This document shows, piece by piece, positions 35,165 to 43,323 of a stretch of DNA of 64,000 bases. The DNA is from Lachnospira eligens. Its GTDB lineage: Bacteria; Bacillota; Clostridia; Lachnospirales; Lachnospiraceae. The stretch lies in assembly GCF_009680455.1 (NCBI RefSeq), contig NZ_WKRD01000001.1, positions 248,001-312,000 of the forward strand, given 5' to 3'. Position 1 is the stretch's first letter; every line of letters starts with the position of its first letter. Both the position numbers and the translations under genes were made by a program. The notes beneath the pieces are model-generated. The model had not been told where the DNA came from, did not search any database, and was given only the letters and a program-made list of their open reading frames with translations.

Positions 35165-35665
35165 TTACTTCTTATTCTTATCTTTTCTGAATACAAGCAG
35201 CTTGCTTATAACATAATTAAGTATAATTACAACTACCTGCGCAATAAACTTTATTAACATACTGTTGAAATGCAGCATTGTAATGAATACAAGAAGAATT
35301 ATCTCTTCAATTACAAGAGTTAATACTCTTCCACCTGCAAATGAAACTAACTGTTTCATAAATTCTTCCACAGTCTTAGTTGGTGCTGCAAACACCCATA
35401 TCCTGTTAGTAAAGAATGCAAAAAGTACTGCAAGTACCCATGATATAACATTTGCAATAAGCTCATTAATTCCCATTGCAACATTAAAGAATGCATATGA
35501 ACCTATACTCACCACTGTTGTAAGTACTCCAAAGAAAAGATACAGAAGTACTTCCTTATACTTCTTATACAATGGTTCAAACACCCTCAGACCCGGCAGA
35601 TGCATAATCTTATCGAATATATCCGGCTTAGTTTCCTGCATATTATTATCTGTATTGTTACTCAT
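35165..35665 (-). CDS. GtrA family membrane protein
   Basis: This is a 166-residue protein with four hydrophobic helices spaced as in GtrA (YLFFGVLTTVVSIGSYAFFN, then ELIANVISWVLAVLFAFFTNRIWVF). GtrA-type proteins are thought to flip polyprenyl-phosphate-linked sugars for glycan modification. It heads a unit with the adenylation enzyme and decarboxylase, starting behind GAGG and downstream of a candidate promoter at 35703-35731. The lipid-linked sugar could come from one of the polyprenol-phosphate GT2 enzymes in this window. Confidence 0.88.
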   Translation of the reverse strand: MSNNTDNNMQETKPDIFDKIMHLPGLRVFEPLYKKYKEVLLYLFFGVLTTVVSIGSYAFFNVAMGINELIANVISWVLAVLFAFFTNRIWVFAAPTKTVEEFMKQLVSFAGGRVLTLVIEEIILLVFITMLHFNSMLIKFIAQVVVIILNYVISKLLVFRKDKNKK

Positions 35666-35702
35666 AATTACCTCACTGTTTTTATTGATATAACGCCATA
35701 CT

Positions 35703-35731
35703 ATTTTATACTTTTATCAATAACAAATCAA
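35703..35731 (-). promoter_or_regulatory. Candidate promoter for the GtrA-adenylation-decarboxylase unit
   Basis: On the minus strand TTGATT (35726-35731) and TAAAAT (35703-35708) are 17 bp apart, just past a terminator. An alternative TTGTTA/TAGTAT pair overlaps it. Confidence 0.45.
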
Positions 35732-35760
35732 GAAAAAGACGCCGTATATAAACGGCGTCC
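35732..35760 (-). terminator. Terminator after the 72-residue membrane protein gene
   Basis: On the minus strand GACGCCGT and ACGGCGTC form a perfect 8-bp stem with a 6-base loop, followed by TTTTTCTT. It begins 15 bp past the stop codon and ends the unit that starts with the YidC fusion. Confidence 0.88.
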
Positions 35761-35774
35761 TGAAAATGAATTTA

Positions 35775-35993
35775 TTATTTTGATTCGTTGATAACAATAT
35801 CATCTGTCTCAACTTCCTTGTTTCTGTTTTCATCAATTCCAAGCTTGTTATTAAGCTTTTTCTTTGCCTTTCTTAAATAAATACCAAGAAATGCACCAAC
35901 AGCAATTATCACTCCGGCAATAGCCTGAATGGCATAAGTCATAACAGATGGGTCAATGTAACCTGCTACATTTAAATTTAATAATGTCAACAT
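35775..35993 (-). CDS. Small single-pass membrane protein, 72 residues
   Basis: This is a short protein with an N-terminal segment LNVAGYIDPSVMTY, one membrane helix AIQAIAGVIIAVGAFLGIYL (about residues 21-40), a basic stop-transfer RKAKKK, and an acidic tail. AAAGGAGAT precedes the ATG and a terminator follows, so it is a real gene. It ends the unit with the cytidylyltransferase-aminotransferase and YidC-phosphotransferase fusions. Its shape recalls accessory peptides such as DltX, though there is no clear sequence match. It may tether or regulate an enzyme of the decoration system. Confidence 0.8.
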   Translation of the reverse strand: MLTLLNLNVAGYIDPSVMTYAIQAIAGVIIAVGAFLGIYLRKAKKKLNNKLGIDENRNKEVETDDIVINESK

Positions 35994-36009
35994 ACTTTTT
36001 ATCTCCTTT

Positions 36010-37821
36010 TTAATTAAGTTCTTTTTTTAATGCTTCAATCATCTTGTTGTTATCTACATCATTTCTGATTGCAATTCTTATATACTGTTTTCCATCATGT
36101 AATTTTGATGTAAGATCCTTTATAAGCAGATAATGATTCTTAAACAGTTTTATCATAAGTTCTTTTGCTGTCATTCCATTAGTTATCTCAATCATAAAAT
36201 AATTAGCCTGTGATGGGATAACTCTTATACCAGATATCTGCTCCAGTTCATTATAGAACCTTTTTCTTTCTACGCGGAATTTATCCATTGCAGCTGCATA
36301 ATCTTTCTTATACTTTTCTGCAATCTGAAGATAATACTCACCAAATGAATTAATATTCCATATTGCAACATCTTTTTTCATTGCTGCAATCGCTTCTGTA
36401 TCTGAGGAAACAAGGATTCCAAGCCTCAGTCCCGGTACACCGTATGATTTAGATATACTTTTCATAACATATAATCTTCTATATGTTTCGATAAATTTCT
36501 GTTCTATAAGAGAATTATCCGGTTCATCTGAGAAATCAGCAAACGACTCATCAACCACCAGCTTTATTCCCTGACCGTCTGTCCATTTTATTAATCTTAT
36601 AATTTCTTCTTTTTTCAGATAATTACCAGATGGATTATCAGGATTAATAATAATAATATTATCTACTTTGTTGCATGTATAGAACTCTATCAGTTCTTCA
36701 ACTGAATATGTATAATTATCATTTGACGGTGTAAATACCACTTCGTCTTCAACAGAATATCTGTTAGGATATTCTTCAAATGTAGGTCTGATAACGCCTG
36801 TCTTTCCAGAAAAGCTTTCCATAAGTGACTTAATAAGTTCTGCTGCTCCATTTCCAACTATTATGTTGTCTTTATGAACACCAAAATTCTTAGCTGCAAG
36901 TAAAGAATTAACTCCCATACCTGAAGGATATTCTGTCAAAAGTGTATCAAAGCTTGCACGCAGTTCATCCTTAAGCTTTTTAGGCGGATAATAAGGATTA
37001 ACAAGATAACAGAAATCCAACAATCCCGGATATCTCCAGAATCCTCCATATCTTTTATGCATAAGGTTAATTCTTGTCTCATCATCCGGAGCAAAAAGTG
37101 TCGTTGCTATATCAAGATCCTGTTCATCATCTATTTCATACCATTTCTGACCTGATAATCTCATACCTTTAATTCCAGGTGTGTCCAGCATCGTTATAAC
37201 TCTAAGAACCTGTTCATAATATTCATTTTCTCCCAATGCACTACAATATGCCTCAAGGAAAGGAACATATATATCCTGTGAAAAATGTTTGCTGAATTTG
37301 TAGATATTTACAGTTTTATAGTATTCCTCTTTTTCCTTAAAATCAAAGCTCTTTCCTGGAACAAATGCAACAATATTATCATATTCGTCAAGCTTTACAC
37401 ATGTACCATCCATCCAGCTCTCATATTTATCTACCATGGCAAGTGTATCTCTCGGATCTTTTACAAGTTCATCAATTGCAGAATCCTCAATAATTACATC
37501 TGATTCAAAAAGCAGAGTATCTTCTTCCATAAGATAATTCTTTGCCAGTGCAAGTGAATAAATATTGTTTGTCTTATCATATACCGCATTGTCAACATAT
37601 GAAATTGGTGTCTTAATTCCCAATGTCGCTATATAATCAATCAGTTTCTGTCCTTCATAGCCCACAACAATCACTATTCTTGAGAGATGTTGTTTCTCAA
37701 GCTGATGCAAAAGCCTGTCTATAAGCGATACTCCATTAACCTTTACCATACATTTGGTATTATTCTGGGTAAGTTCTTTTAAACGCTTTCCCATTCCTGC
37801 TGCTAAAATAATTGCCTGCAT
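36010..37821 (-). CDS. LicC-like nucleotidyltransferase fused to a class I/II aminotransferase-fold enzyme
   Basis: This 603-residue protein has two catalytic modules. Residues 1-245 are a LicC-type cytidylyltransferase: AIILAAGMGKRLKELT, the KCMVKVNG lysine, NIYSLALA and the metal aspartates in FESDVI and EIDDEQDL. Residues ~255-603 are a HisC/CobD-like PLP enzyme: NPDNPSG (393-399), VVDESFADF, the PLP lysine in SISKSYGVPGLRLG (K458), and arginine in the same loop. The PLP half could transaminate, or decarboxylate a phospho-amino acid as CobD does, giving a phospho-amino-alcohol that the first half activates with CTP. No PEP mutase is visible, so a phosphonate role is less supported. GGAGGGG precedes the ATG. 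Confidence 0.85.
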   Translation of the reverse strand: MQAIILAAGMGKRLKELTQNNTKCMVKVNGVSLIDRLLHQLEKQHLSRIVIVVGYEGQKLIDYIATLGIKTPISYVDNAVYDKTNNIYSLALAKNYLMEEDTLLFESDVIIEDSAIDELVKDPRDTLAMVDKYESWMDGTCVKLDEYDNIVAFVPGKSFDFKEKEEYYKTVNIYKFSKHFSQDIYVPFLEAYCSALGENEYYEQVLRVITMLDTPGIKGMRLSGQKWYEIDDEQDLDIATTLFAPDDETRINLMHKRYGGFWRYPGLLDFCYLVNPYYPPKKLKDELRASFDTLLTEYPSGMGVNSLLAAKNFGVHKDNIIVGNGAAELIKSLMESFSGKTGVIRPTFEEYPNRYSVEDEVVFTPSNDNYTYSVEELIEFYTCNKVDNIIIINPDNPSGNYLKKEEIIRLIKWTDGQGIKLVVDESFADFSDEPDNSLIEQKFIETYRRLYVMKSISKSYGVPGLRLGILVSSDTEAIAAMKKDVAIWNINSFGEYYLQIAEKYKKDYAAAMDKFRVERKRFYNELEQISGIRVIPSQANYFMIEITNGMTAKELMIKLFKNHYLLIKDLTSKLHDGKQYIRIAIRNDVDNNKMIEALKKELN

Positions 37822-37843
37822 AATCCCCTCCTATAATCCGACT

Positions 37844-39745
37844 CTACTCTTGTTCCTTATGTCTTTTAATTGCTTTTTGAATTTCCTGAATAATATATTT
37901 AGCTCCAACTGATGCACTACTGCCAAGATTATACACATATTCTTTAACAAATCGGTCTATGCTGTCCTTATATGTATCAGAAGCTGCCAGCATCTTTGCT
38001 GCTGTATCAGCTGTCTTATCAATTTCATCAAGCTTAAGTACACGCCCGATTTCATATCTCATCCATATATTAAGTGGCTCAATTCCAATCTTTTTGTATT
38101 CAGGATTCATTATCTTCATTGGTGTATCAATGAAAAGAACCGGTTTACATGTAGTATAAGCATATTCATATGCTATACCTGACCAGTCTGTAATCATAAG
38201 ATCTGCCTCAAAAACAGTACTGTTTGATGAAAAATCGGTCTGAATCTCTATATCTGTATCATTCTTATATCTTTCTTTAAGTCCTTCCATCTTCTCAGGC
38301 ATATGTCTTACATGCTGTGGGTGTGGTCGGACTGTAATCTTATAACCATGTCCCTTAAGATTATCAAGTATGTCCTCAAGACAACTGTCTACAATATTAT
38401 CTTTCTGCCATGATGGAGCAATAAGTATTGACTTAATATCATTTTCCTTCTTTGGCATCTTTGCATAATCCTCACGCATCTCATCAAGCAATGAATATCC
38501 CCACTCAACAAGCTCCTTCTTAGGAAGATTATACACTTCTTCTGTTTTTTCTATTTCTTCTTTCTGAATTTTTCCTGTACATAATACAGAATCATAATGA
38601 TCCATCGAACCAGTTCGCATTGTCATATTAAGGCTGTCCATGCCATGAGGAACATAAACATAATTAATATCTTTTCTGATATAACTTCTTTTAATGTGAT
38701 AATTCTCAATATCAGGCATAGTCATAACAACAACGTCTGCATCCATCTTCATCATAAGTGTTATAAGTTTCTTTTCCCCTATATAATAAGGTTTAATCTT
38801 ACTTTCTTTTTCTGCAATTCTGAATATCTGATCATCTGGATCACTTGTTACATAATGGATTGTAATATTCGTATTATTAAGTATGTATTCAATTATCCCT
38901 TTAAAATACTTATAAAAACCTGAACCCTCTGAATAGAAGACAAGATGTTTATTAACAACAGAGAAAAACTTTTTATAATCAGCTTTTTCTCTCTTAATAT
39001 CTTCTTTGTTTCTTTTACCTTTTTTCGTACCAAGAGCTTCAATCTCTGCAAGTTCTTTCTTAGTTTCCTCAAGAGCCTCATAATCAACATAATTCTTAGG
39101 ATTAATCGCCCAGTTAAGAAGATATAACTGAAGAATTGCAAATATGTTGCTGGCAGTCCAGTAAAGAGCTACTCCTGCATATACAAAGCATCCTAAATAT
39201 AACGACAGACCTACTGAAAATATCATCATACCATACTTATTAAGCTTACTCTGTTCTGCCTGTAATACGTTACTTGCATTCTGTGCAACACATAAAAGCC
39301 ATGCTGAGACACCTGCTATAATTGGTGTTATTATTGATAATCCCCACTGTTTTGTAGTAATCCATGTAAGGTCATAGCCACAGAACTTCATGTTCGCAAC
39401 ACCTTCATTAATTCCGTCTTTGATAACTGCAACAACTCCCAGCAGAAGTATTATCTGTATAATAAGAGGTATAAGTGATGCCAGTGGATTATATTTTTCT
39501 TTTTTATAAAGCTTAGACTGTTCCTCTGCTATCTCATCCTTATCCCCATAATGCTTAATAAGAATCCTGTTAATATCAGGCTGCATCTTAACCATTTTAA
39601 TTGAATTCTTCTGTACCCAGATTGATACAGGTAAGAGAACAATCTTACTTATCAAAGTGAATAATATAATTGCCAATCCATAATCATGCAGTAATTTGTA
39701 ACAAAAATTCATTACATAACCTAAGGCTGTCGATAATATTTCCAT
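37844..39745 (-). CDS. YidC/Oxa1 domain fused to a CDP-glycerol-type glycerophosphotransferase
   Basis: This is a 633-residue fusion. Residues 1-215 are a YidC-like insertase domain: YGLAIILFTLISKIVLLP, the cytoplasmic hairpin KMQPDINRILIKHY, NPLASLIPLIIQ, and the last helices GVALYWTASNIFAILQ. The conserved membrane arginine is replaced by Lys34. A charged linker (225-258) leads to a TagB/TagF-type phosphotransferase (260-633). That domain has YVPHGMD (H367), RPHPQ (H475) and ITDWSGIAYEY (D520). It would transfer a phospho-alcohol from a CDP donor at the membrane face. The ATG at 39745 follows AGAGGAG; longer starts lack a site. It is first in a unit with the cytidylyltransferase-aminotransferase, a likely source of its donor. 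Confidence 0.9.
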   Translation of the reverse strand: MEILSTALGYVMNFCYKLLHDYGLAIILFTLISKIVLLPVSIWVQKNSIKMVKMQPDINRILIKHYGDKDEIAEEQSKLYKKEKYNPLASLIPLIIQIILLLGVVAVIKDGINEGVANMKFCGYDLTWITTKQWGLSIITPIIAGVSAWLLCVAQNASNVLQAEQSKLNKYGMMIFSVGLSLYLGCFVYAGVALYWTASNIFAILQLYLLNWAINPKNYVDYEALEETKKELAEIEALGTKKGKRNKEDIKREKADYKKFFSVVNKHLVFYSEGSGFYKYFKGIIEYILNNTNITIHYVTSDPDDQIFRIAEKESKIKPYYIGEKKLITLMMKMDADVVVMTMPDIENYHIKRSYIRKDINYVYVPHGMDSLNMTMRTGSMDHYDSVLCTGKIQKEEIEKTEEVYNLPKKELVEWGYSLLDEMREDYAKMPKKENDIKSILIAPSWQKDNIVDSCLEDILDNLKGHGYKITVRPHPQHVRHMPEKMEGLKERYKNDTDIEIQTDFSSNSTVFEADLMITDWSGIAYEYAYTTCKPVLFIDTPMKIMNPEYKKIGIEPLNIWMRYEIGRVLKLDEIDKTADTAAKMLAASDTYKDSIDRFVKEYVYNLGSSASVGAKYIIQEIQKAIKRHKEQE

Positions 39746-39805
39746 AAATAACTCCTCTTTTGAAGATTTTATTGATTGTGTCAGAGTCATCCAATATAAT
39801 AATTA

Positions 39806-39834
39806 ATCATATCACTTATTATCAATTATTGAAA
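39806..39834 (-). promoter_or_regulatory. Candidate promoter for the YidC-fusion unit
   Basis: On the minus strand TTTCAA (39829-39834) and TATGAT (39806-39811) are 17 bp apart, about 60 bp before the ATG. The -10 is good and the -35 is weak. Confidence 0.45.
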
Positions 39835-39898
39835 GGTGTTTTTACATATCCGATATACTTTTTTTACATACCCAATATAAATTTTACATGTTTTGCAC

Positions 39899-39940
39899 AC
39901 AAAAAAAGGACACTGTTCTTACATAATACAGTGTCCTTTT
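39899..39940 (-). terminator. Terminator of the lic-like unit
   Basis: Positions 39904-39916 and 39928-39940 form a perfect 13-bp stem with an 11-base loop. On the minus strand it is followed by TTTTTTT. It lies 8 bp past the LicC-LicA fusion stop and separates it from the YidC-fusion unit. Confidence 0.93.
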
Positions 39941-39948
39941 AATATTAT

Positions 39949-41709
39949 TTATTTCAAAAGGTACTCAGCATATTTAACTGCCATGTCTCGCCAGTTCTCC
40001 AATGCCTCTCCCATGTCTGCACCACATGATTCCCTGTACATAGCCCATACAAACCAGTAGTACGCAATAATAGCAACATATGCCATATAATGAAATCTTG
40101 TTGTCTCATTATAATCTTCCTGAAGGTATTCCTTTATGAATTCCTCAGCCTTATCAAAATCATACATGGCATCAACCACATAATATCCAACATCAATTCC
40201 CGGGTCAGAATATCCAGAATACTCCCAGTCAATAAGTATAACACTTCCATCTGGTCTTATCATCCAGTTTGGCTTATATGTATCACCATGACAGAAACAT
40301 TTTTCAACTCCATCTGCTAGAGTCATCTTATACAACTGTCCTATGTTGTTCTTAAGTCCTTCATATTGAACGAAGCACACAGGATCTTTCTTCTCAAGAA
40401 GCTTCTCCATATCAAGTGCATCTTCCCAAGGTTTCATTCCATAATCAGCTGTTATATCTGCCTTATGCAGCTTTCTTAAAACAGCCAATATCTTCTTTGA
40501 GTCCTCAAAAGAATTATAATCAGGTTCTCTGAATTCTGGAATGAATATGGATATCTTCCAGCCCTCATTAACATCTGCATATATGTATGTAGGATCTACA
40601 CCAACCTCTTTGGCTGTGATAAGTGATTTTTTTTCATTTCTTCTATTGATTATGCTTTCTGTTCCATCGCCCGGATGCCTGTATATATAATCAATTCCGT
40701 CAATCTTGAATATAAAGGAGGTGTTGGTCATTCCTTCGCTTACATTTCTGAAATCAATTATATCTTCCTCATCACATCTGAATACAAGCTTGATATTTCT
40801 TATTATCTCACTGTGCGTATGTCCAAGATACTGTGAATCAAACTTCCTAAGCTCATCAAAATAATCAAATTCAAATATATTACCAGGAAGATATTCCTTA
40901 AAATAAATATCAGGCATTTCATCCAGCTTATCCTTTACAAGAATCTCCCAATAGCAGTTATTATATATTCCAGATTCCCGGACAGCCTCAACCTGATTAA
41001 TAAATGCTTCTGAGAATTCTTTTCTCCAGAATGAATGTCCCATAAGAACATAGCCATCAATCTTATTATCCTTAGCAATTCTTGTTATCTTTCCAAATCC
41101 ATCAGCTCTTGCATATACTTCATCCGTTGTTTCCTTTCCATAATAACCTGAATAAAATGTATGATATTCAAACTGATTAAACGGATTCTCTATATAATAA
41201 CTGTCACTTACGCATATGTACGTATTCTTAAGTTCTTTTCTTGCAAGATAAAGACTTTCAATATTATTCTTTATATTAAATGAATCATTAATAATGAACT
41301 TTACACCATACTTGTCTTCAAGATAGTAAAACATCTCCTTCTTATAGCCAAGTACAACTGTAATATTCTTAATACCAGCATCCTGAAGCTGCTTTATCTG
41401 TCTCTCAATAAGACGTTCACCCTTTACTTCAAAAAGACCCTTTGGCTGTTCGAGTGATAAAGGAATAAATCGTGTAGATGCGCCAGCTGCAAGAATAACG
41501 GCATTATTAACCCTGTATGGTTCAAGCGCCTCTAATCCAGTCTTTGTAAGACTACCAGACTCTTTTTCAATATACCCTGTTTTTACAAGTTTATTATAAA
41601 TATCTGTGTCATTAAGAGCTTTTGTCGCCTCAACATCATAAGTACAGCCGGCTCTTCCAATGCTTCCATTATACAAACTGTTCAATACATAAAACTCTTC
41701 TTTTCTCAT
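39949..41709 (-). CDS. Winged helix, LicC cytidylyltransferase and LicA kinase fusion
   Basis: This 586-residue protein has three modules. Residues 1-65 are a winged-helix-like segment ending TKTGLEALEPYRV. Residues 70-300 form a nucleotidyltransferase (AVILAAGASTRFIPL, PKGLFEVKGERLI, CVSDSYYI). Residues ~305-586 are a choline/ethanolamine kinase fold with CHGDTYKPNW (474-482) and LIDWEYSGY (492-500). It should phosphorylate an amino-alcohol such as choline and convert it to the CDP form, i.e. LicA plus LicC in one chain. It ends an operon with an APC permease, a related LicC protein and an amidohydrolase. AAGGAGATA precedes the ATG. CDP-choline would feed the LicD proteins at 50-53 kb. Confidence 0.88.
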   Translation of the reverse strand: MRKEEFYVLNSLYNGSIGRAGCTYDVEATKALNDTDIYNKLVKTGYIEKESGSLTKTGLEALEPYRVNNAVILAAGASTRFIPLSLEQPKGLFEVKGERLIERQIKQLQDAGIKNITVVLGYKKEMFYYLEDKYGVKFIINDSFNIKNNIESLYLARKELKNTYICVSDSYYIENPFNQFEYHTFYSGYYGKETTDEVYARADGFGKITRIAKDNKIDGYVLMGHSFWRKEFSEAFINQVEAVRESGIYNNCYWEILVKDKLDEMPDIYFKEYLPGNIFEFDYFDELRKFDSQYLGHTHSEIIRNIKLVFRCDEEDIIDFRNVSEGMTNTSFIFKIDGIDYIYRHPGDGTESIINRRNEKKSLITAKEVGVDPTYIYADVNEGWKISIFIPEFREPDYNSFEDSKKILAVLRKLHKADITADYGMKPWEDALDMEKLLEKKDPVCFVQYEGLKNNIGQLYKMTLADGVEKCFCHGDTYKPNWMIRPDGSVILIDWEYSGYSDPGIDVGYYVVDAMYDFDKAEEFIKEYLQEDYNETTRFHYMAYVAIIAYYWFVWAMYRESCGADMGEALENWRDMAVKYAEYLLK

Positions 41710-41722
41710 TATACATATCTCC

Positions 41723-43300
41723 TTATGCCATGTTTCCTGAGAACATTCCTCGAATCACTGCTTTGATTACATTTTCTCTACATGATTCATACTTTTTTCC
41801 TGAAAGTATAAGTCCCTCTACCTTAATGTTCTTTATATCCTTCTTGTCAACTGAATACAAATCATCTGAAAGAACCACCATATCGGCAATCTTTCCTGCC
41901 TCAAGGCTTCCTCTTTCTTTCTCGTCAAATGTTACATAATATCCATTATACGTACACATCCTTAGTGCTTCCTGAACCGATACTGCCTGAGACTGATTCA
42001 TATTATTAACAGCTTTGTCAATCCATACGATAGGATCCGGTGATGTACATGGAGCATCAGAACCGCACGAAACAACTATTCCATTCTCATTAAATGTTCT
42101 GAGCGGATTAAGTCTTTCTGCTCTTTCTTTACCCATAATACTTTTAAGATACTCATCAGGTTCCTGTTTCCAGTTAATGAAAGCACTCTGTACAGGCATC
42201 TGTATATTATAGTCCCTGCATATCTTAATTCCCTCTTCAGTTGGAAGACAGTCATGTATAATTCCATGTCTGTGATCTTTTCTTGGATAATCGTCAAGTG
42301 CCGCCTTAAGTGCCCTGCATGCCTGGTCAAATGCTTTATCCCCAATCGCATGCATCTCTATCTGCAGTCCGGCTCTGTTAGCCTTCTTGCAGAAATCAAT
42401 AACCTTTTCATCATCATAATAAAGTACTCCGTCACCGCCTAAAGAATCAATATATGGTTCATTCATAGCTGCATCGTGTGAACCGAAGCATCCGTCAAGC
42501 GCACATTCAAAACACCCGCCTATTCTTGGCAGTTTTCTCTTTAATGCGACATCAACATTCATTGACTGTGGGAATACCCTTACCTGAAATCCATTAGTTA
42601 AGGATTTTGCAAATATTTTTTCAAATGTAATATCAAGATTGCCTGTAAAACCCACACCACTTACAGTATGAATACAGCCAATTCCATGAGACGCCTGAAA
42701 ATCAATGGCACTCTGCATATTCTTAAACAGTTCAATAATAGAAAGTGAATTGGTAATGTAATTAGAACATTCAAAGAATGCCTCCTGATTCATCTCACCT
42801 GTATCTTCGTGATAACCTCTCAACTCACTTACTTTCCCCTTCAGCTTATCAAGAAGCTTGCTGTTAATTATGCACGCATGTCCATCATATTTGACAACCA
42901 TGATTTCCTTATCAGGACATACCTTATCTAATTCTTCCCTGCTTATAAGTCTTCCTTCTTTAACTGAATATGGTGACGCACCAAATGCTATAAGTGTTTT
43001 TTTATTACCGCTTGACTGCACGAATTCTTTAACCATCTGTGCAATCTCTTCATTGGACTCTGCATCCATAACATTAAGTCCTGCGTGAAATGTAGAAAAT
43101 GATGCCATATGCTGATGTGTATCTACGAATGCCGGAACCAGCACCTTCTTTCCAAGTTCAACTGTCTGCACATTCTTATACTGTTCTGGCAGTTCATTAC
43201 CAACATACACAATTCTTCCTTTATCCTCAACGAGATAACCGGCTACTGTATCATTACTGTCAACTGTAAGAACCTTTCCCTTATAACATATCATAGACAT
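41723..43300 (-). CDS. Amidohydrolase family protein, YtcJ-like
   Basis: This is a 525-residue metal-dependent hydrolase of the YtcJ/amidohydrolase_3 group, which includes deformylases and N-acyl amine hydrolases. Metal ligands are visible in VDTHQHMAS near residue 60, EMHAIGDKA and IIHDCLP in the middle, and CGSDAPCTSPDP near 420. The last ~60 residues return to the small beta domain (GKIADMVVLSDD). It lies between two cytidylyltransferase genes, 13 bp from one and 23 bp from the other. A role in freeing an amino-alcohol from an amide for the Lic pathway is plausible. The substrate is unknown. Confidence 0.85.
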   Translation of the reverse strand: MSMICYKGKVLTVDSNDTVAGYLVEDKGRIVYVGNELPEQYKNVQTVELGKKVLVPAFVDTHQHMASFSTFHAGLNVMDAESNEEIAQMVKEFVQSSGNKKTLIAFGASPYSVKEGRLISREELDKVCPDKEIMVVKYDGHACIINSKLLDKLKGKVSELRGYHEDTGEMNQEAFFECSNYITNSLSIIELFKNMQSAIDFQASHGIGCIHTVSGVGFTGNLDITFEKIFAKSLTNGFQVRVFPQSMNVDVALKRKLPRIGGCFECALDGCFGSHDAAMNEPYIDSLGGDGVLYYDDEKVIDFCKKANRAGLQIEMHAIGDKAFDQACRALKAALDDYPRKDHRHGIIHDCLPTEEGIKICRDYNIQMPVQSAFINWKQEPDEYLKSIMGKERAERLNPLRTFNENGIVVSCGSDAPCTSPDPIVWIDKAVNNMNQSQAVSVQEALRMCTYNGYYVTFDEKERGSLEAGKIADMVVLSDDLYSVDKKDIKNIKVEGLILSGKKYESCRENVIKAVIRGMFSGNMA

Positions 43301-43323
43301 TCACCTTCCCTTTATATCTGCAT

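Noticed and set aside
36010..37821. Phosphonate biosynthesis locus
   Set aside because: The cytidylyltransferase-aminotransferase fusion resembles PntC-type proteins in layout, but no PEP mutase or phosphonopyruvate decarboxylase is in the window, so a phosphonate label is not supported.
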